Positions 10,364-21,974 of a stretch of 64,000 bases of DNA are shown here, piece after piece; positions within the stretch are counted from its first letter, which is position 1; the number at the start of each line of letters is the position of its first letter. The notes under the pieces were generated by a model, which was given only the letters and a program-made list of their open reading frames with translations, was not told the DNA's origin and ran no database searches. Where the stretch lies: NCBI GenBank assembly GCA_026315105.1, contig CM048748.1, positions 25,448,078 through 25,512,077 on the forward strand. Reading direction: 5' to 3'. The translations under genes and the position numbers were made by a program. This DNA comes from Locusta migratoria. Lineage: Eukaryota; Arthropoda; Insecta; Orthoptera; Acrididae.

Positions 10364-11860
10364 AATTTTTGTATAATTTCATTAACACTGTTGCTTTCTC
10401 TACACTGACATCGAGTTACAGTTTGAGTTCAGTGGCAGCACTATAGCATTCATTCCATTCATTTTGGATTAAATTCTTATTTACCCTAACTGCGGGCGAC
10501 ATTTCAAGATTGATGGCGAAATTTTGATTGCCTATACGGTAAGGTCAGCTAAAGCGGATCATATTTGTTAAAACGTAAATAAAAGACAAATTTCGACGTG
10601 AATAGATTTTCCTTGCATAATCTTAAGGACCATTTTCTTTTGTCTACAAACTGAAGTATATAACACTTCGTGAATAAGGTTCATAGTATCCCAAAATATA
10701 TCGTACAACGGACCTGCGTGACCATAATCGCCTTATTCAAGTATGGTAAATTGGGTCACCGAATCTTCAATTTGCGGATAGTGTAGTGTTACATTAAAAA
10801 TTTTCATTCGATAAATAATTTGTTTACGATGCTTATCGCTGACCACAGCTTTCTCTGGCAGCTAATTACGTTCTTCATGTATTTCTGATTTTCATCCGTC
10901 TTTTACGAGCTGCCCAGAACGCGGTTGTGAACTTGGTCTTTCATGTTTTCTACCTCACTGAGAACAGCCGCACGTCAGGGACTTCTCCATTATAAATTGT
11001 TAGTGTGTGTGAGATCTTTTTTCTTATGAATCATGATGAAAATATATTTAGTTACGTATAAATCTTTTACTTATTTCAAATTACCCACCTTTAATAATTC
11101 GTGAAGTAATTCTATTTTTCCAGCAGTAATCTTAATTATGTAATATGATGCTTGGAGCCATTGTTGGACTTGTATCTATAATTTACTAGATTTTCTTCGA
11201 GATCTCATTATTTGTAATTTTCATGTATCTGACTTTCTAGTAATGCCTGCAAAGAAATCTTCGGAATTAAACGAAATCCGATCGATTTATAGAGCCTTTT
11301 GTCACGAAAGTTAACTTAACATTTTTTTAAACGGTCATTCAGTTAGTACAATCTGCTCCAAGCCAACGAAGCATCATTTTACACAATGCAACAAGAGTTT
11401 GTACAGCTTCATCTGCTACATCCAGTCAACTTAAAATAATCATCATGGTAAGAAAGGTCATCGCGGAATCTGCTAGTTTCTTTGTGCTCAGGTGTTGCTT
11501 TAATTCCAAATTACTACTGTCGCTAAACTTTAAAGTCAGGTTCCGCTTCCTTTTTTGAGTCTCCTAATTATAAAGCAACCTAAATGTGTCAGATCCACTA
11601 AATTATTTTCTCGTATTATTGTACCGTTTGTGAACTTTAATAGCGGCTACGAACAGTAACTACTACTCCAACACCTGATCAGAAGAAAGAAAACGCAATA
11701 TTACAATAGGATCAGTACAAAAACGTATGCGTAACTTAAATATAGCAAAACCATTTCTACAAATAAATCTCTTCTTCCCCGCTGCACCGGAACAGTTCTC
11801 AGGGTACCATTTCCTTCCATTGACTTGATATTGAATCCAGTCTCCAAATTCGCCGTTACT
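10364..11860. other. No recognisable feature
   Basis: AT-rich spacer with no open frame over about 65 codons and no transposon motif noticed. A short minus-strand frame at its end (11701-11898) trails off the pogo-type relic. Confidence 0.45.
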
Positions 11861-11869
11861 GAATTGTTG

Positions 11870-13135
11870 GATTTAATCTCACAGAGTTCACAAGACATAT
11901 GATATCTTCATCTGTTTCTAAAGGAAGATAAAGATGGACTGGACACTGATGATTCATGCTGTAGGTGTTGTCTGTTCTTAACCTGGCGTTTCTCCAAACT
12001 GTTGGAATGGGATGACACTTTCCTTTTCCAATATCTTTTTTGTTGAATTTATATTGTATGGGGCTGTAAGATGAAGTGTTTTCTTCTTCCTGGCATAATA
12101 TTTTGCTGTACTCGTACTTTGGAGTCGGAATATTCGGCATGCCATGAACTGGACTACTAGAACGAGACTCAGAATAAATTTCAGTTCCCTTAAGTGTGTT
12201 TCCTTGGCTGGACGCATTGCTAGACAGTAAGGTGTTCAGCCACCGCATGTTCATTCAATGGAAAAACGCCAGCTGAACGAAATCCGCTTTCTTCAATCGT
12301 CGGTGTTATCGCTCCCGTCCATGCAGCCTTGAAAATGTTTCCAAATGTGAACTGGTTGAGTTTAAATGACCCTCTTGTGTAACGAATAAACCTCATACAT
12401 TAAATCACATAATATGATTTTAGTGGCTTAAAAATGAAGTGTCTGATAGCTGCAGGAGCTGATTCGTTCAGCTTGGTAGCCATATCATACTTATGTTATT
12501 TTCTTCAGAAACCAGTAGCGCTTCTAAAGTTTGTGAGATGCATGACCATACACAAATAAAATGCAGTGCCCAGAAACCAAGTATGACTGAAAATGTTTAA
12601 GCCATTTTGGGAACGCTTCTTCATTAACCCATGCGGAATCTATCATTGTTATCAGGTAGCAATTTGGAAAACTATGGAAAAAATCACCTCCAAATCTTTT
12701 AACTTTAAATGTGGTCATGTAATAAATAAAGCTCCCTTTAGTATTAGCACAATTATGGTGACAAGCTCTCCTCTTTCTACGGAAGTCAGTATATAAAGAG
12801 CTTTGCTCCCTTCTTCAGCAAAAACTTTTCTTGTCGGCTTGCTCTTCATCTGACAACCCGATTCATCAACATAATAAATTATCTGAGGTTCAGTAAAAGC
12901 TTCGCAGATTACCTCATTGAGGAAAAGATGTGATCCACATCTTTTTCATTCAAGCCACTGTTTTAGGCTAAGGAAAGCCATTCCGCTTTTCCGAAACACA
13001 AATTTCGGTTTCGTTCCATAAACCCTTTTAGACATTCTTTCCCAGTGATTTTTTGGCGTCAGAAAATGTAGTTTTGTTTGTTGGATTTTGCGAAGTCGTA
13101 GGCGTCTGATTCCAACGGGAAGCCGCAGGCACATA
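11870..13135 (-). pseudogene. Pogo-type (DDE_1 family) transposase relic
   Basis: The minus-strand sequence gives the family in order across several frames. FPLESDAYDFAKSNKQNY (about 13060-13120) and KGFMERNRNL (about 13000) represent the CENP-B/pogo DNA-binding part. YVLDESGCQ-like sequence (about 12860) is the first catalytic region, and DSAWVNEEAFPKWLKHFQSY (about 12590-12650) precedes FVYGHASHK, where pogo members have LLDGHxSH. NIFKAAWTGAITPTIEESGF (about 12280-12340), GVFPLNEHAV and an Asn/Ser-rich tail follow. The catalytic Asp of the DGH box is Tyr here. Pogo-type transposases run to about 500 residues; this one has many stops. No TIRs were identified. Confidence 0.75.
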
Positions 13136-13139
13136 AAAC

Positions 13140-14768
13140 AGGATTTTTAAAGAGTTATTTTAGTTGCTACGTATTAAATATTGTTTGATCCTTTTACGTT
13201 TCCTGTATAAATTTTACACTTTGCAGTCTTATGTGCAAACTTTAATTGCATTTTAATGTCATACTCGGTCAACAAATTAAAATTTTTTCTTTAAAATTTT
13301 TCCATACGAAATAAGAAAACGAAAACATAATAATACGAAGCGAAACAATACAATAATTGCAATGAATTCTTATAAGTGCAGTGACCCTTTTCACCAGGAG
13401 AACTTTGACCCAATTCTACGAAAATACAGGCGAATTTTTTCCTAAATTTACAGTCCTGCACAAGAATAATTACGCGTCGGTAACAGCATAACTTCTTTTT
13501 CGTTGTATAAATTTAGTGAGTTACAAGTTATTAAAAGAAGTATTATATTATATCATATTATATTATACTAGCTGAAAACACGGCGTTGCCCAGGTATTTA
13601 TTTATTTTTTGGAACCTTGACTTAGTACTTTTCAAAGAGTACTTTACTTGTTACAAACGGCTTCGGAAAATTGCAGAATGCAGCATCCGAGAAATGATGG
13701 AATCTTTAGATCTCTCATCTGATAACTAACCCACTTATTTGACTCACTAACAAGTAGTAAGTGTATATTGAGTTTCTATAGTTAATTTTTATACTTTCAT
13801 GATAAAATTGATCATGCATTGTTCTGCATTGATTTGAGGGCGTTAGATTGGAGACGACTTATTCATGAAAATGAATCTCTCATATGGGTCGTCTACTCTC
13901 ACAGATGATTAAACCCAAATGGCGCCGCTGTATCTAAACGGATGCGCTAGTCGTACATCCCACACCGAATTCTGAAGCTATGTCACGCAGTCTCGTTAGT
14001 ATGTTAGCTCTGACAACTCAGCACAAACGCTGTGGCTATCGTTGTGTTATCCGTGCTGGGAGCTAACACTTGAAATTACGTACACTCCATTCACTGTTGG
14101 CACAGTGGATGTCGAAACTCTGAATTCGTTATTGATTTCCGAAATCAGATCTCCCATGCCTCTAACTGTTATTACCATTTCACATTTGTTACTTCTCGTA
14201 TAGTAGTTACACTCACCTCGAAAACGTTTCCACATGAATCACCGGAGTACTAATAACGTCTCTGCCAATGAACCGCACTAATACTTTATGTATTAGATAC
14301 TATGAGTGCCAGTATAATTGAATAACGCTGTCACGTGACTTGTGATTACCGTGTACAACAAATAATTCTTTGCTATCGTTATTAACGGAATAAATGGGAT
14401 TATGCACGTAGGTCACTATCAATTGTGAAACTGCTATTGTACTGCTTGAACAATTTCTTGTATAACTATCAGCATTAAGGTAAAACTAGAACGTATTTCT
14501 TTGTACTGACAAGGAGCAACGTTGACCTCGAACGCTCGGAGCCGTACGAAACCATGCTTGCAATAACGGGTAATAAACAGGAAAGTGGTATGCGTCATTT
14601 CCACGTAAAACGTTTAATTGTATCTCAAATAACATTATAACAGAGAGAAACAAAGTAGCAAGATATCAGTGCCATAGGAAGAATATTATATTTAATTTAA
14701 TGGCGTTACTGTGTCGTTACATATTAAATCAGCATCGCCAAAATCTTTCTGCTTAAAGTACTTATAAT
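13140..14768. other. No recognisable feature
   Basis: AT-rich sequence with no coding match. A segment at about 13568-13600 (TAGCTGAAAACACGGCGTTG) resembles a frequent arthropod repeat end, but I could not assign it. Confidence 0.4.
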
Positions 14769-15204
14769 AGCACAAAACCAACGCCACCTAGATACAAGGA
14801 ATGTGCGCTGCCTGCCAAGAGTAGTCATAACACAAGCAAACTATTTGTCTTACGTAGCGTTCTGCTTAGTTCGGGAATATGTACACGTTTCACACTCTTT
14901 TTCAGAATGTTATTTGTGTTATCTTTATGAGTCTCCATGCAGAGTTTTGCTGGTTTGAGACAAAAAGCCTAATAAGAATCGTCCAATTCCAATATCGGTA
15001 AGATATCCTACTTTCATAAATGTCTTATACCAAAACAAATTTGTCTGTGAATCACATAAAAACATTAAGAACATTCTGAAACACAGTTTGCAACATGTAC
15101 GCCTTCCCAAATTCATCACAGCGCTGCGTAAGACCAATAGTTTTTTTGTGCCAGAATGAAATTTTGTGCGCTGATATGAAACTTCCTGGCAGATTAAAAT
15201 TGTG

Positions 15205-15284
15205 TGCTGGAACCGGGACTCGAACCTGGATCCTTTGCCTTTCGCGGGCAAGCGCTCTACCACTGAGCTATCCCGACACAACCC
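15205..15284 (-). repeat. tRNA-like sequence with A and B boxes
   Basis: The minus strand reads GGGATAGCTCAGTGGTAGAG (D-arm and A box), then CTTGCCCGCGAAAGGCAAAG (anticodon-arm-like) and GGTTCGAGTCCC (B box). A stem TTGCC/GGCAA encloses a CGCGAAA loop, but loop position 33 is G rather than the U of genuine tRNAs. I call it a tRNA-derived repeat. A tRNA caller may still report it. Confidence 0.65.
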
Positions 15285-15351
15285 ACGGTCATGCCCAACA
15301 ACTTCAATTCCGCCAGTACCTCGCCTCCCATTTTCCAAACTTCACAGTAGT

Positions 15352-15606
15352 TCTCCTGCGAACATTGCAAGACTAGCACTCCTGGAAGAAAGGATATGGT
15401 GGAGAAATGGCTTAACCACAGCCTAAGGGATGTTTCCAGCGTAAGGAGGCAAAGGTCGCAGGTTCAAGTCCCGGTTCCGACAGACACTTTTAATCTGCCA
15501 GGAAGTTTCAGTTTTATTCTGGAAACATCCCTTAGGCTGTGGTTAAGCCATTTCTCCACCATATACTTTCTTCCAGGAGTGCTAGTCTTGCATGTTTCGC
15601 AAGAGA
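15352..15606. repeat. Large hairpin: 88-bp arms, 79-bp loop
   Basis: Left arm 15352-15439 and right arm 15519-15606 are nearly exact reverse complements, including AGCACTCCTGGAAGAAAG and CTTAACCACAGCCTAAGGGA. The loop holds a second partial tRNA-like 3' half (GCAGGTTCAAGTCCCGGTTC) and an inverted match to the segment at 15177 (GAAACTTCCTGGCAGATTAA). The structure looks like an inverted duplication of one tRNA-containing repeat. Confidence 0.85.
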
Positions 15607-15684
15607 CTTTTTTTTTTTTGCTTTATGGCTACTCCTGGCAGGTAGCGCACAGGCCTTGTATCTAGGTGGCGTTGACAAAACACA

Positions 15685-17560
15685 CACCTGAAAGTGCTTC
15701 TATAAGTGCAGATGTGGGATTTCGAAGACTGGTTAATGCAGAGCGGGAGAGAACAATGTACACACGTCACTAAAGCTACTTTATCACATTCCGAATCAAT
15801 TTCGCATTCACGAAGTCCAATATCAGATGCCACACTAATTACATTTTCAATTGATGATGTTGGTATAGCAATGTCATTCCCCGGCTTTCGTCAACTATAT
15901 TGCAACATACGCTTATACGTTGGTGTAGCAAATTGATTGTAAATCACAGAGGCAAGTTTCACAACGAAATAACTTGTGGTTTGGAGCCTTGTAGTCTTAC
16001 AAAATCAGTAATCCTTCTGATATACAGTGGCGAAAGCAGCAAACACCAAAGGGCTGGAACATTTTATTGTTTTCCGTGGAAAGATCTTCCGCGGAACATC
16101 TTTGATGGAAAACTTGCATCTAGAAGGTTACGAACTCTATGATCTGCCCAGGAATCACAAGACAATAGGCTCTTTGAATTTGTATATTTTCACCAAGGAC
16201 CGAAGTTATAAAACGTTTCGTGTGGTTTTTTAGTCATTTCTTCGACTTTGTTTGCATCCATATGAAAGTTTGTACATGTTGTTTCATGTTTGTTTAAAAT
16301 ATTTGCACCGAAAGCTCCTTGTGTTCTTGAAAAGAGATGCACAACTTGTTTGCTAGTCTGCATGCCATTAATAAATCCACATCAGTTGTGTAGCTGTGGG
16401 TAGAGCTACGTGCAGACTGCAACACACTGCCTGTAGTCTTCTGTCCCCTGTAGGTCAGTGTTGCTGCTACAGACATTTAATACTGGAATTGACTCTGGTC
16501 ACTGTTCCAAACATTACCTTTCTCCATATCCTCCCTCCATAAACTGTTGTGTCATCTGGCGTATAATGTTGTCGTCTTCTATGTCGGTATGTGTGACAAA
16601 TGTAGTAATATGGCTGGATGAAATGCCACACTCAGCCCTGAGATACTCGATAAACGAAATAGGCGCTTTGAAATTGACCAGGCCAACCATTTAGCCCCTT
16701 CTAGTGCCCATATCTGAATGAACTTTAGATCCACACATCCATGCACCATCAAATTGCGATATTGCATGCTATATTATAGTTTCTAATTGCGACAGTGTTT
16801 CTCCTTTGAAACAAGCACCTGCTTCCCGTTTCCTAGACACATAATTTAGAATTAATGTGCAATTTTACTTTTGATGTAAATTTAGCGCGTCATTAGTTTG
16901 CTATAGGAATTGAAGCTAATGTTCTCCTAATGTTCTCTCATCAGTATCTTATAATACACTGGACCTCAGCTTTTTGGGTGGCGAGGGTTCGCACGCACTG
17001 TTACTTGACTGTTCCTGTTGCTCTGGAGATGAATGTCGTGTTCTGCTTGAAAAACCACATTTAGATTCAGGTCCATCGTGTCCTTCAAATTCCGTATATA
17101 TCTCCAGCATAACGTCGTGTATTTCTCCGTTGTCGTCATCATATGTCAGAATTATTAGTCAAGTGCGGCGTTTTGCATGGAAATGACGCTCACCACTGTT
17201 TTGTTGATGATTGAGTGTCATTCGAAGCATGGCTTCGTGCGGCTCCGATGGTTCGTGTCAGAGGTGCCCTTGTGAGATATTTTTATATGTGCTTATACGG
17301 ATGCCGATAATTTAACAGAGCGAGTAATTTCTTGACATTTCGTCTAAGACTTGGTTACAAATTCAGAATAGAATGTGTTATTTTTCGTTTTGTCTTCCCT
17401 TCTATTGTTTCTAAGGACAAATACTTTAAAAAGGTACTATTTTAAAAGAAAACTAGCGAGATTTTTAGTCTGTGTTTGGTTGAATACATTCTCAGATAAA
17501 TGAAATGTTATCGGCCTGTAAATAGTTCATGTCAGTCACTGTAGTCCTTTAGGCTGACCA
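15685..17560. other. Unassigned region, a few short open frames
   Basis: Several frames of 60-83 codons overlap on both strands. A minus-strand frame (15582-15833) has a Cys pattern, TCVHCSLPLC, followed by HIC. That is reminiscent of the Cys-rich end of piggyBac-type proteins, but no other part of such a gene could be placed. No function is proposed. Confidence 0.35.
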
Positions 17561-17713
17561 AGAAGTGAGTAAACGATCCATAGTACTTTTAATATTTATT
17601 TTATCTACTAAGTTGGTATCGAAATTATTGAATTATTGCCAAAAACATGCACTATCTATGTGGCTTTCTATTAAGCACCAGAGCATGAAAGAGGTCCCTC
17701 TAAAGGATTGTCT

Positions 17714-17714
<1 letters not shown>

Positions 17715-17778
<64 letters not shown>
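17715..17778. repeat. Poly(T) run, 64 bases
   Basis: An uninterrupted T homopolymer on the plus strand. The sequence to its left has no recognised retroposon. In an assembly this length should be treated as approximate. Confidence 0.9.
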
Positions 17779-17783
<5 letters not shown>

Positions 17784-17865
17784 GAATAAAAATTATTTAA
17801 CATCTGGAAATAACCTCTCTGCAGTGTATAATTATAATTGACTTTTTCAGGAATAGTGTTGTGTA

Positions 17866-18388
17866 TATGTAAGTTAATTGCTTTTGGATTCTGGTCTGCC
17901 TTGAGAAAAATCCTTTATTAATTTTTTATTTTTTAATGGCTATATATGTTTCACTACAGTTGTAGCATCTTCCGTGGATTATTTCTTTATTGCTTGAAAG
18001 TGAACAGCGGAAAATATTTTTAGTTTATACAGTTGTTACAAGTACATCCTGTTAATTATAAATATGTCTAATAATTTCATACGAGTACACATCCCTTGTT
18101 ATCCATGTTGGATTTGTCGGTTTCCTTACATCATCCATGTGTGTCTTTGCTTACAGTTTGTCAGTTATACACATCTGAAATTCTTGTACATATTTATAAT
18201 TAACAGGATGTACTTGTAATAACTGTAAATACGAATAATATTTTCTGTTGTTCATTTTGAAGCAATAAAAAAGGACCCATTGAAGATGCTACAACTGTAG
18301 TGAAACATCTATGAGCATAAAAATAAAAAATAAATAAATAAAAGGATTTTGCTCAAGGCAGACCCTAATCCAAAAGCAACTAACTTAA
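17866..18388. repeat. Foldback (snapback) element, ~200-bp arms
   Basis: Left arm 17866-18066 and right arm 18188-18388 are inverse copies. Matching blocks include GGATTCTGGTCTGCCTTGAG with its inverse GCTCAAGGCAGACCCTAATC, and the CTACAGTTGTAGCATCTTC region with its inverse GAAGATGCTACAACTGTAG. TACAAGTACATCCTGTTAAT is also matched in inverse. The spacer is about 120 bp. There is no coding sequence. A partial extra copy of the outer end follows at about 18415-18440. Confidence 0.85.
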
Positions 18389-18591
18389 ATGGGCATTTAA
18401 AAATGAAAAAAAAAAATCCAAAAGTAATTTACTTAAATCTTTAAGGACCAAAAAAGGGCTTCAACGAAAAGATGAGTATTGTTTATATTTACATACCTCA
18501 AAAAACATACCTTAACATTAAATAATAATTCAGTTTCCTAATACATTTATTGTCTATATAGCAAATAGGAGAGGCACTGAATTTAAATTTG

Positions 18592-18645
18592 TGGCACGGC
18601 GGGAATTCGAACCTAGGATCTCCTGCTTACTAGGCCATCGCCGCT
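18592..18645 (-). repeat. tRNA-like fragment
   Basis: The minus strand reads GCGGCGATGGCCTAGTAAGC (A-box-like), then AGGTTCGAATTCCCGCCG (B-box-like). The unit is too short between the boxes for a complete tRNA, so it is treated as a SINE-head relic. Confidence 0.5.
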
Positions 18646-18649
18646 ATTA

Positions 18650-20227
18650 TTCTCCCTGTCTTCCCACTTCGCTTGGCATTCGTGTAATGGAGCGAACATA
18701 AGAGGAGTTAACGTGTTCGCCGCTTTGGCGCTAGTTGCGCGCAGTAGACCGCTCTTGGCGAACATGAGAATCAAGACATCAACAGTACAAACTTCGTGAA
18801 CAGTTATTTATTACAGCTTATCTGTCTAAGTTCCCGAGAATGTATTGAGGTCTAATAAAGTAATTACGGTTTATTATTTTAGTAATATCAATTAATGTAA
18901 TCGTATTCATTTATCATTACAAACTATTACATTTCATGCTTCATAGGAACTCTCTCATTTTCTATCATATCTACACATTTCTTTTATTAGTTACTCTTTA
19001 TGGAGTTCCCATGCATTGCATTAACACAGTAACATCTCGTTACTTCGTTTTATTTTCCAACAGAAATTCTGTAGAACCTAAAATGGTAAGGCAATAAGAG
19101 TTTTATTTCTGAAATTTTCCAGCCGAATTAAAGTCACAGAACAGAGGCGGAAAGAAATATCGAGATCAGATTTCATACACAATTTCCAAAGCGTTTGTGG
19201 TATGAAACTTTTGTTTCTGAGGTCAGACTAAAAGATTGAGATATTGGAGGATGCTGCTGTTACCTATATTTTTCGTCTATATCTAGATCATAAAGTTGAA
19301 CAAGTCAAACAAAAACGTTGACGTTTATAAAACATCCACTGTTGAGAAACAAAAACTAAATTACAAAACACTAAGGAAACGCATGCTCAAAACATTACTT
19401 CTGGGGTCCCATTGCTCGAATATTATGGCAATAATAAATGTCGTTATTCTAACCACATTCAGTTACATTTTAGACGAAAAGATGATTAAAATAGAGCAAA
19501 ATAAATTGAGACTCAAACTGTGGCTATCCGTGTAAAAATGTTACGCATTGAAAACAAACTTTATGAAACCACTCATAAGTGCTTCGGATTCCACGTTAAG
19601 CTGTAGGTCCCCTTTCCCCGGCTGGATAACTCGGGTAGGTTACGGACACGCAAGTCGCCGAAGTGGGGTCTAATTGAAAGACTTGCACGATCCCAATGAG
19701 CCACACAAAATTTTTATTTGCTGAAGAATTATAATAAAAAAAAATACCTCAAATCATTGTGCCAAATAAAACTGCTGAGCATAGCCCATCTTCCTTTATT
19801 TTCCTTGTACAAATATAAAACAGACAAAAATATTCCTCTGTAGGATGGACAGAATATTCTATAAGACGTACCATGATATGAAGATACATACGTACATCGA
19901 AGTGTACAGTTATGCTAGACAAAAATCCTGTATTTACCTTCTAAGAGCTTTCTGTCCCGCTATTTGAGAGACACATCATGCGAACAGCTGTTATAAACTA
20001 CGGGAAAAAGATATTTAGCGCAGAAACTAAACGTTTCAATTAGGCTAAAATATTTTGTTGTCTGATAGTGGAGAAAATGGCGATCAAACAACAATTACAA
20101 TATCATATAAAGATACTAAATTCTATCAAAATAGTAGTGATAATACACCTGATTCTATTGACAAGAATGTGAGCGAGTGTGAAATTCTAATTGACACCTC
20201 ACTTTGCTTCAGTATATCATGACTGTA
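18650..20227. other. No recognisable feature
   Basis: AT-rich sequence. The longest frame (19296-19535, 79 codons) is Lys/Asn-rich with no domain that I recognise. The block at about 18680-18770 (GGAGCGAACATAAGAGG, GTTCGCCGCTTTGGCGC) is more GC-rich and unassigned. Confidence 0.4.
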
Positions 20228-20273
20228 TTTTTTTATTTTTTTTTTTAATTTTTTTTTTTTTTTTTTTTTTTTT
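20228..20273. repeat. T-rich simple repeat
   Basis: Forty-six bases are almost entirely T, with a final uninterrupted T-run ending before CGCACAACG. Confidence 0.9.
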
Positions 20274-20749
20274 CGCACAACGAATCTCAGAAAAAGGAAC
20301 TACATATTTTGTGTGTTACAGATCGTAGGGTCTGTATTTGTTATACTACGTCTGTTTTCTGATATTCATAAGACCAATGTAAACATTTTCTTAATTTTGG
20401 TTTACAAGACCAATGTTTTTTTAACTATTAAAATTAATGTCTATATTTGGTTTATTTACTTGTTTATCGATTTATTTTTCTGGTGTTTACGTTTTTTGTT
20501 CGAAACGTAAGCATTTATTGGTGGTTTTATTAAGATTACAATATATTGTTCTTTCTTTGTTTATATTAATTGTTGTATTTCGTGTTGTTCAGTTGTAGGC
20601 TTCAGATTTGAAGGCCAGCAATTGCCCGTCCTTTTGAGGCATAACGATCATAATTTCTAGCTCTCGATAGGTGCCACTTCTTTAATAATTTAATACTAGC
20701 AAACTCGGCAGCGGTTCACAGTAGCTAACGTGTATGGGATATACACCCA

Positions 20750-20942
20750 AATGTCTTCTCTTCTTCTCGCTATGTCCATTCCTTTCTCCCTCCTCTATTT
20801 CTCCATCACCTCCTCCCCCTTCCTTTGCCTTCTCGTCCTCCCCCTATTTACACAACCACTCCATACTCTCAATATCATCCTCTTTAAATCTATTTCATTC
20901 CCCCATTCTCTATCTCCTCCTCTCCCTCTCTCTGATCTTATT
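20750..20942. repeat. Polypyrimidine tract
   Basis: About 190 bases are strongly enriched in C and T (CTCCCTCCTC, TCCTCCCCCTTCC blocks). The overlapping open frames in three phases are a by-product of the missing purines. The sequence on either side of it (20274-20749 and 20943-21365) is AT-rich and unassigned. Confidence 0.8.
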
Positions 20943-21365
20943 TAGAGTTACTACAGTCGGGACCTTGACTGGGAATAGAAATGGATGGGTAAATTAATTG
21001 GAAACTGGTTATTAGACAGACCTTAGAGCTGCTCTATCTGTGAGGTTAGTAGCTCTAATGGCCGTACTTCTAATGGTTATAGTCTACAAACAGGTATGAT
21101 TAAAAATTTAGGCAACAAAGTACTTTCTTGTTTTTTGTTGAAAATGACTGAAAAAACGCACATTTTTTACAGCACAGTTTAGCATGTTTCTTCTCGCAGC
21201 GAGCAGAATAGAAATGTTTATCTCTTCTTCACAGTTTTTGAATTGAAGACAAATTGAATGTAGCATGATCATACTTTAATGATAGAAATTCCATATGAAA
21301 CAAAACATTTAACTGGAGCACAGTAAATGGAATGGAAATACAACGTTACAAAAGTATTTGGGTAG

Positions 21366-21866
21366 CATTCATTGTAACGCTCGTTGATGAAAGATATTTT
21401 CTGTCATTCCGTCCAGACCGTAAACGAAGAATGTATATCGTTTATTAATTGTCGAATACGCCACGTACAACAGCCCATGGGAAAAACACAGCGATTAAAG
21501 TGAAACGGTTGGAATCAGTTGTATTCTTAGAATCAGAACATCCTCTACTTTGAACTTTCTGTACTTATCGTTGCTTTAATCACATTGTTCATAAGCTTCT
21601 TCACAGAGAGTCTTGGTCCAGTGCATAGTTTAGGTTGGCTTAGGTTTTGTAACATGACAGTCACAGACCCCGACCTTGAGTTGCAAATCGTGTGGTGGCT
21701 TTCCTGGCAAATCCAATGAACTCAGGAATTCTGTTGGATAATTGACGACTTCTTCAGGATCGGTAATGGAATCGACAGAACTAAATGAATCCAATTGACC
21801 AGCGATGTGGCTTTGAATTTGTTTTAAAAAATAAACCACGATCTGTACTGAAAGTGTTTGAAACAC
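21366..21866 (-). pseudogene. Helitron Pif1-like helicase C-terminal relic
   Basis: The frame 21630-21866 contains GQLDSFSSVDSITDPEEVVN followed by YPTEFLSSLDLPGKPPHDLQ and LKVGV, a signature of the helicase of Helitron Rep/Hel proteins. After LKVG the conserved NG-x-R-L region is missing. Sequence resumes downstream (21480-21600) as KVEDVLILRIQLIPT, then CFSHGLLYVAYSTINK and TFFVYGLDGMTENIFHQRAL, equivalent to the last helicase motif LYVACSR and the C-terminus. Motif VI arginine is lost (YSTIN for CSRV). Full helicases exceed 400 residues, so this is a terminal scrap. No Helitron 3' hairpin was identified. Confidence 0.75.
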
Positions 21867-21974
21867 TCAAAAATATCACGAACAGACATCAAATCTATGT
21901 TTGCAACGTTCCAAATATATTATCAAAACAGATGACACCACTGGAGGTAAGAATAATACGGAGGGACGTCTAAA

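Larger units (their letters stand above)
14770..15682. mobile_element. Element with long terminal inverted repeats and a tRNA-like interior
   Basis: Segment 14770-14860 (CCAACGCCACCTAGATACAA, then GCGCTGCCTGCCAAGAGTAG) is matched in inverse by 15600-15682, with one A/T-run difference. The arms are about 90 bp at roughly 80-85% identity by eye. Inside are a tRNA-like unit on the minus strand (15205-15284), a hairpin with 88-bp arms (15352-15606) and no transposase. It is non-autonomous by content. The family is unknown to me, and a TA-type target was not clear. Confidence 0.6.

Noticed and set aside
13568..13600. End of a known arthropod repeat (TAGCTG...CGGCGTTGCCC)
   Set aside because: The resemblance is from memory of a common repeat end and cannot be tied to a specific family here.
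15205..15284. Functional tRNA gene
   Set aside because: A and B boxes are present, but the anticodon loop lacks U33. The unit is embedded in a repeat with partial copies next to it.
17565..17789. Open frame ending in a long poly-Phe tract
   Set aside because: The tail is the T64 homopolymer and the rest has no motif.
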